Positions 19,302 through 29,543 of a DNA stretch of 60,000 nucleotides are shown in pieces (within the stretch, counting starts at the first letter, position 1; the number at the start of each line of letters is the position of its first letter). The notes below the pieces were generated by a model that worked only from the letters and a program-made list of their open reading frames with translations, was not told the DNA's origin and ran no database searches. The position numbers and the translations under genes are program-made. The stretch is from assembly GCA_014529385.2 (NCBI GenBank), contig CM043959.1, positions 50,249,122 to 50,309,121 of the forward strand, in the 5' to 3' direction. Source of the stretch: Adiantum capillus-veneris (taxonomy: Eukaryota; Streptophyta; Polypodiopsida; Polypodiales; Pteridaceae).

Positions 19302-20899
19302 ATGTCAGACAACAGACCAACTAGTGAGGAGCAGCCAGTTGGCTTTTCTTTTGGTTGGTTTACAACTCAAGTGGGCTCCCACCCGGGGTGGACATCGCCT
19401 CCAGTGGACTCGAGTCTTGAGTCAGTGACAACAAGCAAAGAAATAAATAATGTTTCTACGTAGTTAACCATAAACCATGAGTGTCATATGTTTTTTTTTT
19501 GTTATTTGCAGGCATGGACATCCTACACCTACCCTTCCTCCACTGGTTGTAGATCCTGACTTACAGCAGGCTATCTTTTTACGAGAGCAGTACCTCCATT
19601 CGATAGAGGATTTGTTTGGCCGCTACACTTCGCAGGAGCTTGCGACCTACGGTATTTCTCCGCAGACTACACCATGGAGGAGTCAGGGAGGGACTCCTTA
19701 CCTACAGATCCTCGCACCGATGGCACCTCCCTCTACTCTCCCTTCCTATTGTCCTACTCCTATTCTGTCACAGGGTCCTACTCCCCTTGCATCGCAGGGT
19801 CCTACTCCCCTTGCACCGCAAGGTCCTACTCCCATGGCATCACAAGGTCCTATGCCACTCCATTCCACTTTGGCCTCACCAAAACATCGTCGACGGCCTT
19901 CCTTTGGCAGCGCGTGTCGACGCTCGTCTCAGGGCAGCGAGCGCTGTGAGAGACAAAGCGGCATCGGATCTTGTGGTTTTGCATGTTTTAAAGTGGCGGG
20001 GGAATGGAGTCCCCACTTTCAGAGCGTGCGGCCCCTGACGCAGAGGACAAGGATACTGACACACCCATTCCAGACATGCATGGGTGCTACTACAGGGTTA
20101 AATATGGCGGGGAGGTTGATTTCGGCACAGCACACGGCAGGGCATTTGGACGCCATCTACAAATTCTTATACATTCAACGTATAAGAATTGTTTTATAAA
20201 GTTCAAAGATCAATTGCCCGATCATGCACAGTACATTGAGGACGCTCTGCTAGCTAGATTTCCAAACACCCCCGATCAACGTTTTTCACAACAATGGTTG
20301 GAGGGCTACATAAAGACATTTCTAAAAAATAAGCAGTCCAGTGTGCGGTGCGCAGCAGCCAACCAGGTCAAAGATCCAGAAAGGAGTTTCCGCAGTGGCA
20401 ACATGGTAGACACGGAGTGGGAGTGGGAAATTCAAGAGAAGAGCGATCAAGCTGCGACGGGCTCATCATATAGACAACAATGCGAGGCCCACGCAAGACA
20501 AACTTTCACACACTATGGCTCAGGAGGCAAGGGAGCTTGGAAGGATAAATATGTAAGATTATTTTAATTATAACGTCGATCGGTGATTATAAAGATTGTG
20601 GTTGATAATTTGGTATTGTTATCACTAACTTAGGAAAATGTCACTCTCTCTCGACCAACCAGAGAGATGGTCAAGTATCGGGAATATACAAAACTTGATA
20701 CTTGGCGATGGTTGTTCGAAAATAACCACATCTCTCGCGAGCAATTCGACGCGGCGGTTGGACCACTACAAGCGGTAAGCTTAAACAAATAATTTTGTAT
20801 CAATTGTTTTGAGCTATGGATAATTATTTAATTTGGTTTGGGTTTATGTAGAGTCAAAGTGATCCAACATACGTGCTTCTGACCGACGACGAGGATTAG
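19302..20899 (+). CDS. Multi-exon gene of probable transposon origin (possible frame break)
   Basis: Proposed exons: 19302 to about 19430 (MSDNRPTSEEQPVGF); about 19512-20551; 20634-20774; 20852-20899. The last two introns have clean borders (TAT|gtaaga ... cttag|GAA; GCG|gtaagc ... tgtag|AGT), and joining them keeps one frame to a TAG after an acidic LLTDDED end. The long exon has a Pro-rich repeat (QGPTPLA units) and a domain with 'GRAFGRHLQILIHSTYKN', 'RFSQQWLEGYIKTF' and 'GKGAWKDKY'. The style resembles proteins linked to plant CACTA-type elements (Transposase_24-like), which I hold loosely. Frame 1 changes to frame 3 around 19950-20004, so either an intron is missed or the gene is broken. 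First donor site uncertain. Confidence 0.5.
19770..19870 (+). repeat. Short tandem repeat encoding QGPTPLA units
   Basis: Four to five copies of an 18-24 bp unit (tcacagggtcctactcccct and variants) inside the long exon of the gene at 19302, giving the Pro-rich linker. Confidence 0.8.
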
Positions 20900-21102
20900 A
20901 TAAAAAAATGTTTTGTCAAAACTTTCGTAAAGTTCCAATGTGGCACAATGTACATACAACTATTTACTTTTTATTGTAACTTTTTTAAATAGTTGATCTT
21001 CTACATTTTTAATTGTCAAGGTAAAGTAAATTTAATTTTAGCTCTTTGGTATTTTTAATACTCTTCCAAAAACAATTGATGTCTTATTGTTTTATGCAGG
21101 TC
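20900..21102 (+). other. AT-rich 3' flank of the gene at 19302
   Basis: T-rich noncoding sequence, probable 3' UTR and downstream region. No further feature seen. Confidence 0.4.
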
Positions 21103-21166
21103 AAAAATAAAGGTACTCATTTGGGCCACCCAAATTTGGGTGGCCCAAATGAGCTCCTTTATTTTT
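21103..21166. repeat. 64-bp hairpin
   Basis: Left arm 'aaaaataaaggtactcattt' continuing to gggccacccaaa, then a near-exact reverse complement to 'ctcctttattttt'. Only a couple of positions fail to pair. It may be the fused ends of a foldback element. Confidence 0.85.
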
Positions 21167-21215
21167 GAATTGGTGTTTGGTGGTAATATGCGTGGTAATA
21201 ACAATGGCAAAGGTC

Positions 21216-21255
21216 GCAGTAATAGTAGCGGGTATATTTCCGCGACTATTACCGC
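21216..21255. repeat. Hairpin with 16-bp arms
   Basis: 'gcagtaatagtagcgg' against the reverse complement of 'ccgcgactattaccgc', 14 of 16 positions paired, 8-nt loop. It lies among more copies of gcggttatt-like words up to 21380; together 21103-21385 looks like a small foldback or MITE insertion. Confidence 0.75.
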
Positions 21256-21394
21256 GATTATTGCTAACAAACCACTACCGCATTCATAGCTGCGGTTATT
21301 GCCGCCCCTGCAAATTTTTCTCTCTCCTTTTTCCTTTGTTTTTCGGTGGCAATGTTAGCGGTTATAGACAATTCCGCTTATAGTGAGTGATGTT

Positions 21395-21692
21395 CTTACC
21401 ATCCTACTACATGCAAACTTTTGAGGATGCATTCTATACAAGGTTCTTCACTTTCAGATCCAAGATCTTTGGACCTGTGGTGAAAAATCTTCGGGCCCGA
21501 TTTGTGGGCTACACAACAATGGAGCTTAATATTCCAATCGACTTTTAGTTTTTGGCTGAAGCAGACAAAAAACTCAAGATAAAGTACTATGATGTTTTTG
21601 AGGCCCTCAAGAAGTAGCAAGAAGCCTACAAGCATGAGCACTACTCAATCCCATGAGTCTATGTCAAGGAAAACTCAGACTAGGAGGGGTGG
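21395..21692 (+). pseudogene. Degraded coding fragment, unknown family (relative at 46532)
   Basis: The + frame reads YMQTFEDAFYTRFF, 'SKIFGPVVKNLRARF', 'YTTMELNIPIDF', then stops, YYDVFEALKK, a stop, and QEAYKHEHYSIP. Four in-frame stops show decay. The pattern F-x-x-A-F-x-x-x-F-F ... I-F-x-P-x-x-K-x-L-x-A ... Y recurs at about 46532-46760, so both derive from one protein family, probably a retroelement ORF. Not recognised. Confidence 0.45.
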
Positions 21693-22789
21693 AAACGTTA
21701 GCACATAGCTAACAATGGAAGCCTACATATAGACTTTGATGTAATTTCTCACTATTTTGATGACTGTGGACACGCATAGCCCTAAGCCGTTGTAATTCTT
21801 TAGATTCTAAATTTATTTTGTAGCTATTATATGATCTTGAGCCAAATAGAGTGGGGCTACTTGCTTCCACATTGTATCAAGCAATCCTAGGATGTTGAGA
21901 GGTAGAACTTTTTCCTCATTTTTGAACCTTGAACCTTTGGCTAAGGCATAAAGGCCATTTTTTGTAGACCCTAAAGGAGACTTTTTGGATGATAATCATG
22001 ACGATTGACTTGCAAAGCACTAAGTACTCTCCTTCTTCTTTCTCAATATCATATCTCCCTTGTGAAGTGTTCGTTTGAAGTGCAGTTGCTTCATTGCATC
22101 CACAAGTGAAAGATCTTTGCAGCATTGTGCTTTTCTCATAAAAGAACTTTGTTTTTGTTGTTGCTCACCTACTCCCTAATCTGCTCATAACTCTAGATTA
22201 CATTAAAAAACTCCATTTTATGCATTGGAGGGGTGTAGTGGTTCATTTCTAAGCTCTAGGGTGTATTCAGAGTCAAAAACAGTTAGCTCAAATCTTCCTT
22301 GTAGATAATAAGCACAATTTTGGCAAGTGGAAGCTAGAGCTTTTGTCCCTAGCATCTTTGGCATAGCACAAAGATGCTATAGCACCTTCTCTTTTGTAGC
22401 CATAGCACCTTCGACTCTTCTTACACATGCAGATCCTCTAGCATCGTCTTTGTCTTTGCTTCCATCACTTCAATTGTCTTTAACACCATCAAATTAGACC
22501 ATCCTTGTCTGGCTTGATGCCTCTTCAAGATCTTTTTGTACGACCTCTTGCAAAGGCCACAGTCTTTGCATACAACACATGCCCATCTACTTCCACTTTA
22601 TCACAAACATCTTCATCCAAGCACTCCATAAATTTTCTTAGTTTCAAAAAATGGACATTCTCTGCAAACAGTTATCTTTTTGAGCTATCCCAAAAGAGTG
22701 TGAATCCACACTCGAACATTAAAAAATCCCATCCATGTTCTGCTTGAAACCATCCATCTTTCGCTTCACGTCACCAAGTTGTGTACTCA
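21693..22789. other. Unassigned sequence left of element B
   Basis: No convincing gene. A short minus-strand frame next to the element B insertion (22719-22789, QLGDVKRKMDGFKQNMDGIF) looks like the remnant of a coiled-coil ORF that B interrupted. Before insertion this sequence joined 42886 onward. Confidence 0.4.
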
Positions 22790-22794
22790 TCATG
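22790..22794. repeat. Target site duplication of element B (left)
   Basis: TCATG immediately before the LTR start; identical to 42886-42890. It proves that 22795-42885 is one insertion, including the nested A2. Confidence 0.9.
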
Positions 22795-23819
22795 TGTAAT
22801 GGAATTTGCCTATTCAATTTGACAGTAGCGGAATTTAATGAGAGTACTTTCAAGAAATGATTTTGTGAGCATAGAGGGTTGACATAATTGAAGATAGAAA
22901 CATAATCATAGCAATTAGTTAACTTGGCATAGACAATACTTTTGCAAGAGAGAGAATTTAGAGAACATGACAACAGTTGAGGACCGGATTTATGTGGAGC
23001 CGGTCCCCCCTCCAATAGGCATTTGTATTATGATTTCTCCCATAAAGAGAGACTTGTTACAATACATTCTTTGTGTTCCTTGTGACCTAGGTGAAGCAAT
23101 GAAGATGGAAAGCTTCATGCATCACCATCATAGCATAACCTAAACTTGAAGAAAGCTTTAACTATACCAAGCCTCAGTCCCAAGACCTCAAACACCTTCG
23201 AAGGTGGAGAGAGCTAGCAAGGAATGAGGGTAGGGAAGAGGAAGAAGAAACATTTCATACGAGAAAGAGCTAGTTTCTCACTTATCATAACTCTTGTGCT
23301 AGCATACATAATAGCATAGTAATGAAGAAGAAATAGATGGAAAGCTCAAGCATTGAAGCATGGCTCTTGGATGGATTTGCACTCCATAGCCAAGAGTGTT
23401 GGTGTAGGCTCTCAACCTCTACTTGCTTGGAGAAGGAGAGGGACTTCTTGCACTTTGCATAGTACACAATGATAGTGTTTGTGAGTGTGTGTGGGTGAGT
23501 ATACCCCCTAAGCACACCCCTAGCTTGCTTGGGTCGACCCCCCCTTGCAGCTCATGCTTGAAGCTCATTGGACCCCTCCAGGCCTAGCCAATCACAAGCA
23601 GGAGCCATTACAAGCAACATGGGTAGCCTTGGGACAAGTGTCCCCCTTTCCCCTTTGAGAGAGAGGACTTGATAAATGAAAAATAAATTAATTAAATATC
23701 CTAAATTATCATTGGACCCCTTGAGTGGCCAACCAATAGGCTTCGGGCACACCATGAGGGCAACATGGGGAGGAACTTGACAAGTGTCCTTGCTACCTCG
23801 TCAAGCTGGGGCTTCCCTT

Positions 23820-23861
23820 GTGTGTGTGTGTGTGTGTGTTCTCTCTCATCCCCCCCCCCCC
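23820..23861. repeat. (GT)10 and C12 compound microsatellite in the B 3' LTR
   Basis: Short version of the tract at 42221-42331 in the other LTR. Confidence 0.95.
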
Positions 23862-23964
23862 TTGTAGGCTCGCCCCCCTCCTTGTAGGGATCTTTTTGAC
23901 TTTGGATGAGCAAGCCCCTTAGTCATCAAGAATGACTAAGCACTTGAAGTAGGGGGTGTTCCCA

Positions 23965-24105
23965 CAAGCATCTCAGGCAAGCTTCTCAAGGCACCTCAAG
24001 CACCTTAATCATTGCACAAGTCAAGCACCTCAAGCATGGAGTCAGTCAAGCACCTCAAGCATGACAAGCACCTCAAGCAGGACAAGCACCTTGAGCTTGG
24101 GCCGG
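23965..24105. repeat. Minisatellite of 'caagcacctcaagca' units
   Basis: About six imperfect copies. The right LTR has an extra block (about 42480-42590), so the array changed length after insertion. Confidence 0.85.
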
Positions 24106-24393
24106 TTTCCCACCTCAAGCTCAGCCCTAGCTTACCTAAGGTCAAAGGACTTTTACACACATTATTGGAGGTCTTCAATGAAGCTAACCCTAAGGTATTA
24201 TGCTCCATTGGTTAGCCTTGCTCTTGATAGACCATCTCCCATTTGGGCCCCTTTACTATTGGCCCCGTGTTGAGATAGATCTATAAGCACATATCTATAT
24301 CTTAACACTTGTTCCCATTTATTCTCCCACATTAAGTGATCAATTTAATATGAGAAAATCATTTGGGTTGGTTAGATATTAGATTTTATAACA

Positions 24394-24408
24394 TTACCTC
24401 CCTCTTGA
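24394..24408 (-). promoter_or_regulatory. Polypurine tract of element B
   Basis: Minus strand reads tcaagagggaggtaa directly before the 3' LTR. Confidence 0.75.
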
Positions 24409-24753
24409 AATCATAGTCGTCCTCGACTATGAGGTAGAAGAGATAAAGCCTTAGTCATTAGTCAATCGTACTTAGCGGGTAGAGGATCCATTTTTTACCC
24501 TACGACATCTTTCCAAGATGGATGACTAATCCATTTGGTGCTTGGGAGACATAGCTGCCGCAAGCATGTATGCTCTTTAGTCCATTTCATTCTCCCAAAG
24601 TAGAGTGACAAATTCTACTTGGTGTTTGAGAGACGTCGTCATCACAAACATGATTGTAAGCATGCATACTAGTTAAATTTTTGCACAATTAAAAAAAAGA
24701 TTAGTCTTATAAGACAAAAACATGAGTCATTTAAAAGAGAGTTGTACATTTGC

Positions 24754-25223
24754 TTACTCTAATGTAGCATTGTAAGCATTGACAAGGTTCATACTATCCT
24801 TAAGTTGTACTCCTTGCATCCATTTAGCATCTTCAAAAGGATAATTTTTGAACTTAATAAGATACCTTCGGATTATCTTACCATATCGTAGTACCTTGTC
24901 TTCATGCCGAAGGACAGCTTCGGGTTGTAGCACCTCTTCTTGGTCTTCAACTTCGGGAGGGTCTTCAATAATTGGTTCAATTGGTGGCTCTCCTTTGTAG
25001 GGCTTAAGTAGGCTTACATGAAAGGCATTGTGTATAAGACAATGGTTGGGCAACTTGAGTTGATAAGCCGTCTCATTGATGGGCTTCAAGATTTGGAAAG
25101 GACCATAGTATCTTTTTACTAGTTTAGCATAATACTTTTGATGGCCCGTAGGATTTTTTCCTGTCGTTTGCCTTAATCAAGCCTTAGGAAACTTGAGTAA
25201 GACCCAATCATTTTCTTTGAACA
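24754..25223 (-). pseudogene. pol: Element B integrase C-terminus with chromodomain
   Basis: It follows the integrase core after a 1-bp deletion near 25262. It reads NDWVLLKFPKA, a TGA (near 25176, where Arg would fit), LRQTTGKNPTGHQKYYAK, 'YYGPFQILKPI' (GPY/F module), NAFHVSLLKPYKG, then a chromodomain-like end (V-L-R-H-E-D-K-V ... Y-L-I-K-F-K-N-Y-P-F-E-D-A-K-W). A chromodomain after integrase defines chromoviruses and is thought to target insertion to modified chromatin. The TGG after EDA reads K-W, as expected for the chromo box. Stop at 24754. Confidence 0.82.
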
Positions 25224-26237
25224 TTAAGGCTCTTCTGTGCTTATCAGCATCAGCTTTTGCCTTTGTTGAGAGATGGCTATAGCCTCCCTAATCTTTTGAA
25301 AAGATTCTTTTAGGTCACGGCTATACTCATCGGCGGCGAAGATCTTCCCATGTACTTTGAGTAGCAAGGGACTTTTAGGTCTTCCCTCTATGATCTCGAA
25401 AGGTGCTTTCCCCGTAGAAGTATGGACAGTATTATTGTAGGCATACTCTACTAGAGGTAAATACTTTTCCCATTGTGAGCGTTGATCTACTTCGGTAACG
25501 TAAGTCTTGAGTAGATCGAGTATCGTAAGATTGGCTATCTCACTTTGGCCATCCGTTTGTGGGTGATAGGCCGAAGAGAAATTCAATCTTGTTCCTAGAT
25601 TTTCAAAGAGACCTTTCCAAAAATTACTAGTCATTCTAGGATCTCTATCTGACACAATGGATGTGGGTAATCCATGGTGCTTGAAAATCTGAGATATGAA
25701 GAGAGTTGCCATTTGATGTGCCTTAATAGTCTTTTTGACAGGAATAAAATGTGCTTGCCTGCTAAACCTGTCAACTATTGTCCATATTCCTGTATTCCCA
25801 TGGATAGACTTGGGTAATCCAAAGATGAAATCCATGGATATACTCTCCCATGGTGAATTTGGAATAGGCAATGGCTGGAGTAATCCAGGTTGCTTCCCTC
25901 TATCATACTTGGTCTTTTGGCATACTACACATTTTGAAACATACTCTTGTATGTCCACTTTCATGGTAGGCCAATAGAAATACGTCTCTACTCCTCGGAG
26001 AGTAGGTTGAATACCTCTATGCCCTGCATATGGAGGAGCATGGGATTCATACATAACCTTCTCACGAAGGGAATGGGTAACACATAGCCTATTGCCGTGG
26101 AGAAGATAACCATCCTGCAAGGTGAATGGTTCCTCTTTCTTCCGCAATTCAAGGGCTGACATTATGTCTCTAAAGTCAGGGTCAGTAGCATACTCATCTA
26201 TCATAGAGGATAGATCATTGTGAGTAGCTATAGACAT
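25224..26237 (-). pseudogene. pol: Element B integrase core
   Basis: N-terminal zinc domain: Y-E-S-H-A-P-P-Y-A-G-H-R-G ... C-V-V-C-Q. All three catalytic acids are present: S-M-D-F-I, V-S-D-R-D-P and D-G-Q-S-E-I. The remainder (EYAYNNTVHTSTGKAPFEI) is typical Gypsy. It is in frame with RT upstream, separated by one TGA at 26250-26252 (DALSR-stop-PKVNAM), which a CGA-to-TGA change explains. The reading frame is lost downstream by a 1-bp deletion. Confidence 0.87.
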
Positions 26238-26252
26238 CGCATTAACTTTTGG

Positions 26253-27830
26253 TCATCGTGAAAGTGCATCGGCAACTTGATTGTGCTTACAAGCTATGTG
26301 AGCAATATGGAAATTAAATTGCGAAAGAAAATTTGCCCACCTCATTTGTTTGTCGGAAAGTTGGTTTTGCGTCATGAAATACTTGAGACTTTGGTGGTCG
26401 GTTCGTAGGATAAATGGAGTCCCCAATAGGTAGTTATTCCATGTATCTAGGGCATGTAGAACAGCTAGAAGCTCTTTCTCATAAATGCCCAAGACTCGTT
26501 CATCACTATTGAGCCTTCGGCTCTCATATGCTATGGCATGCCCTTCTTGAAGCAAAACCGCTCCAAGGCAATCACCACAAGCATCACATTGGACCTCAAA
26601 TGGTTTTGAGAGATCCGGAAGCACGAGGACTGGTTGGGAGGTAAGCTTCTCTTTGATTTTTTCAAAAGCATTTTTCTCCTTAGCAGTCCATACAAACTTA
26701 ACGTTATTCTTTGTTAAGTCGTGTAGTGGTCTTGCTACTTGAGAGAATTTTGCTATGAAGCGTCTATAGTATGCACACATACCAATAAAGCTTCTTAGCT
26801 CATGTAGATTCCTTGGGTTAGGCCATGATTTTATTACCTCTAACTTTGATGGATCCATACGAATACCATCGTGAGAGATAATATGACCTAGATATTGAAT
26901 CTCTTGAAGGAAGAATCCACTTTTCTTTTGGTTGAGAAAAAGTTTGTTTTCCCTCAAGGCTTGAAAAATCACTTGGAGATGTTGCTTATGTTCCTCCAAA
27001 TATTTGGAGTAGATGATGATATCATCAAAGAACACTCCAGTGAATTTACGATATGGTCTAAAAATTTTCTCCATGAGACGATTGAAAGTAGCTGGTGCAT
27101 TAGTCAAGCCAAAAGGCATGACTAGATATTCATAAAGACCAAATGTTGTGCGAAACGCGGTCTTTAGGATATCTTCATCCACTATCCTTATTTGATGATA
27201 GCCACTCTTAAGGTCAATCCTACTGAAGTAGGTAGAGCCTTGTAGCTTATCAAACAGATCTTCTACCCGAGGCACGGGAAATCTGTTTTTGATAGTGATA
27301 TGGTTTAGTGCTCGATAGTCCACACACATACGGTATGTACCATCTTTCTTTTGCACTAAAAGGACTGGAGAACAAAAGGGAGATGAACTAGGCCTCACCA
27401 TCCCTTTGTCTACCAATTCTTGTACTTGCCTCATAATCTCCTCTTGTTGAGCTTGTGAGACTCGATAAGGAGGTTTGTTAGGCGGTGAGCTTCCTGGAAG
27501 GAGCTCAATACGATGGTCATCATCCCCTCGTTTTGGAGGTAGGTCCATAGGGATATCATCGATGAACACATCTTGGAATCCTTTTAGAAAAGTAGACAAG
27601 TCTAACTCTTCTTGATTCCTATCATTTTCATTTGATGAAACATTATTAGCTTTTAGAGACTCTTTGACATAAATCATGTACGCAGAAACTGAGCTCTTCA
27701 TTGATTTATCAAAAGAAAGAGGATTTAAAAGTGGAATAGTGTGACCACGCTCACTAGCATCTATATACATGTTCTTTCCCCTGTAGGTGAAGTAAATTCT
27801 CCTTTCAAGGAACTTCATGTTGGCAGCCAT
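26253..27830 (-). CDS. pol: Element B reverse transcriptase and RNase H
   Basis: A 525-codon open segment. RT: CSPVLLVQKKDGTYR, MCVDYRALN, DLKSGYHQI, 'FGLTNAPATFNRLM' and the catalytic F-F-D-D-I (usually F-V-D-D-I). RNase H: F-E-V-Q-C-D-A-C-G, Y-E-K-E-L-L-A, L-R-T-D-H-Q-S-L and N-Q-V-A-D-A-L-S-R, all acidic positions kept. It lies in the same frame as gag and integrase and is bounded by single stop codons (TAG 27864-27866, TGA 26250-26252). Confidence 0.88.
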   Translation of the reverse strand: MAANMKFLERRIYFTYRGKNMYIDASERGHTIPLLNPLSFDKSMKSSVSAYMIYVKESLKANNVSSNENDRNQEELDLSTFLKGFQDVFIDDIPMDLPPKRGDDDHRIELLPGSSPPNKPPYRVSQAQQEEIMRQVQELVDKGMVRPSSSPFCSPVLLVQKKDGTYRMCVDYRALNHITIKNRFPVPRVEDLFDKLQGSTYFSRIDLKSGYHQIRIVDEDILKTAFRTTFGLYEYLVMPFGLTNAPATFNRLMEKIFRPYRKFTGVFFDDIIIYSKYLEEHKQHLQVIFQALRENKLFLNQKKSGFFLQEIQYLGHIISHDGIRMDPSKLEVIKSWPNPRNLHELRSFIGMCAYYRRFIAKFSQVARPLHDLTKNNVKFVWTAKEKNAFEKIKEKLTSQPVLVLPDLSKPFEVQCDACGDCLGAVLLQEGHAIAYESRRLNSDERVLGIYEKELLAVLHALDTWNNYLLGTPFILRTDHQSLKYFMTQNQLSDKQMRWANFLSQFNFHIAHIACKHNQVADALSR

Positions 27831-27863
27831 GCGATCAAACCATGGTGCCCCTAGGATAACATC

Positions 27864-28259
27864 CTAATGTTGGAGAGGAGAGATGAAGAAGTCTTCTTTG
27901 TCGACATAGCTTTGGACATGAAGCCTCAACTTCCCAATCAAGGGAGTAACGGAGGCTTGTTGTCCCTTGAAAGCTGCATCAGCTGTTACTATATCTCCCA
28001 TCTCAAAAGCTTGAATGCCCAACTTGGTGGCCAAATCTATTGATATGAAGTTGAGAGTAGAGCCAGGGTCAAACAAGATGAAGGCATCATGCTCTCTTAC
28101 CTTTCCCCAAGCATAGGAGAGTGATGATCCTTTGCAATGAGCATCCTCTTTTGGAGCTTCGATGGTGGAAGCCCTAGGAGTCTCATTGCGAGTATTCTTC
28201 TTGGGGCAAGAACGATAGCCATGTCCTTGCTCCCCACACTTGAAACATTTATGGTCCTT
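27864..28259 (-). pseudogene. pol: Element B zinc knuckle and aspartic protease
   Basis: After TAG 28260-28262 the frame opens with KDHKCFKCGEQGHGYRSC, a perfect CX2CX4HX4C knuckle. The protease follows with F-D-P-G-S-T-L-N-F-I-S, where the normal D-S-G or D-T-G is D-P-G; the catalytic Asp is present but the neighbouring change is unusual. The frame then meets TAG 27864 before 'DVILGAPWFD'. Gln (CAG) fits at both TAG positions. Confidence 0.82.
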
Positions 28260-28730
28260 CTAAAAAGCTTCAAGCTCTTCAGGAGAGAGTTTGTTTTTAC
28301 CTTTGTAAACTCCCTTCTCCTTGGACCGATTGTTGTTGTTGTTATTGTTGTTGTTGGAAATGCCTTGGGAATTATTTTGAGCATTGGATTTCCCCTTTGC
28401 ATCATTTTTATCTTTGTTTTCCATGGGCTTGACATTACGTCTAGCCCCTTGATGGAAATTGATGCGTGAAGCAACCATGGTGTGATGGATTACTTCGGTA
28501 ATAGTACCAGGCCGTTGAGAGTTGATGTATTCGGCCATCTCTTCAGGTAATCCCGCACAGAATTGTTGTCTTTGCTCGGCAAAGTCTATCTTTTGAAAGA
28601 CAGTAGCTTTGAGATGTAAATCCCAAAACTTGTCTACATACTTGTTGATAGACTCATGAGAGAGAAGCTTCAAGCCGCGCCATTCGGTAAGAACTTTATC
28701 TTTAGTATCGCTTGGAAGAAATTGCTTCAT
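28260..28730 (-). CDS. gag: Element B Gag, C-terminal half
   Basis: In frame with 28740-29543, after TGA 28740-28742. It contains the Gag core 'EWRGLKLLSHESINKYVDKFW', 'QRQQFCAGLPEEMAEYI' and an Asn-rich linker encoded by a gtt/aac trinucleotide run. It ends at TAG 28260-28262 just before the zinc knuckle. Confidence 0.82.
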   Translation of the reverse strand: MKQFLPSDTKDKVLTEWRGLKLLSHESINKYVDKFWDLHLKATVFQKIDFAEQRQQFCAGLPEEMAEYINSQRPGTITEVIHHTMVASRINFHQGARRNVKPMENKDKNDAKGKSNAQNNSQGISNNNNNNNNNRSKEKGVYKGKNKLSPEELEAF

Positions 28731-28739
28731 GATGGAAAC

Positions 28740-29543
28740 TCATAGAGTTTTCCATGTCTTTGGGGCTTCTCCATTGCCACGAAGGCTAGCCCACCATTGA
28801 CGAGCTGATTTTTGGAAGTGCATAGCTACATGGCGTAGCTTGGAGGACTCTGTGAAGCCCTCGTCCCCAAAGGCCGCATCAAATTGCTGGATGAAGGCCA
28901 ACACTTTGTCGGTAGCACCAAAAATGCCATCGTAGGTGAGAAAAGAGTTACTCTTTCCTCCCTCCTTAAACTTCTTTAGCTTTTGTGACCTTCGCCATGT
29001 TGGAAATGATTTGCGATGTCCTCCCCTCTTGTATTCTCTAGGAGAATAGCCATAACTTTCATCGGAAGAGGAGGAAGGTGAAGAAGAAGGAGAAGAGGGT
29101 GACCTCTTCCTAGCCCTTTTCTTCCTTTGTTTCCTCTCTTGCCTTTCAGAGTGATGAGGAGAAGGACTATAGGTTGCTCTTTTCCTCTTGGGAGGAGTAG
29201 GCGATCGTCTAGACCGACGTCTTCGTGGAGCCACCTCTTCAGAAGAACTTAAACTTTCATTGCTTTCTTTCTCTTTGGATTCCTCCTCTCGAATGGGAGA
29301 GAGTCTTCTTTTGGGGGTCTCTTCAAGAGGCCTCCTAAGCTCTCTCTCCTCTGGGAGAGGAAGGGAAATTCCATAAGCACGAAGTTGTTGAGTAACTTCG
29401 GCTTGCAAAACAGGGTTGCCCATAGCTTGTTGCAACCTAGTGACGAGATAATTCACAAACATGGGAGCATCATCATTAGCACCTTCATGTGCAAAATCAA
29501 AGCTATCAATGTTCATTCTACTCTCTTGATTATTGTCAGCCAT
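28740..29543 (-). CDS. gag: Element B Gag, N-terminal half with Arg/Ser-rich region
   Basis: I choose the ATG at 29543 (MADNNQESRM) because it gives a compact leader; an upstream in-frame start at 29585 exists. Residues about 85-190 are strongly basic with R-R-S and S-P-S motifs (APRRRRSRRSPTPPKRK, then a Ser run), resembling an RS domain or nuclear localisation signals. The Gag core begins at FLTYDGIFGATDKVLAF, and 'HFQKSARQWWASL' is a conserved block. It ends at TGA 28740-28742, where CGA (Arg) would fit. Confidence 0.8.
   Translation of the reverse strand: MADNNQESRMNIDSFDFAHEGANDDAPMFVNYLVTRLQQAMGNPVLQAEVTQQLRAYGISLPLPEERELRRPLEETPKRRLSPIREEESKEKESNESLSSSEEVAPRRRRSRRSPTPPKRKRATYSPSPHHSERQERKQRKKRARKRSPSSPSSSPSSSSDESYGYSPREYKRGGHRKSFPTWRRSQKLKKFKEGGKSNSFLTYDGIFGATDKVLAFIQQFDAAFGDEGFTESSKLRHVAMHFQKSARQWWASLRGNGEAPKTWKTL

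Larger units (their letters stand above)
22795..24393 (-). mobile_element. 3' LTR of chromovirus element B
   Basis: Starts tgtaatggaa and ends in aca, so the element-orientation ends are TGT...ACA. It matches 29958-30328 plus 41563-42885, which is the other LTR split by A2. Length about 1.6 kb. It includes a GT/poly-C compound repeat and a 'cctcaagca' minisatellite. It has no gene of its own; small ORFs inside recur in the other LTR copy but lack motifs. Confidence 0.93.

Noticed and set aside
23965-24105. CRISPR-like look of the repeated 'cctcaagcac' units
   Set aside because: Units are contiguous without unique spacers of constant length, and lie in a plant LTR; it is a minisatellite.
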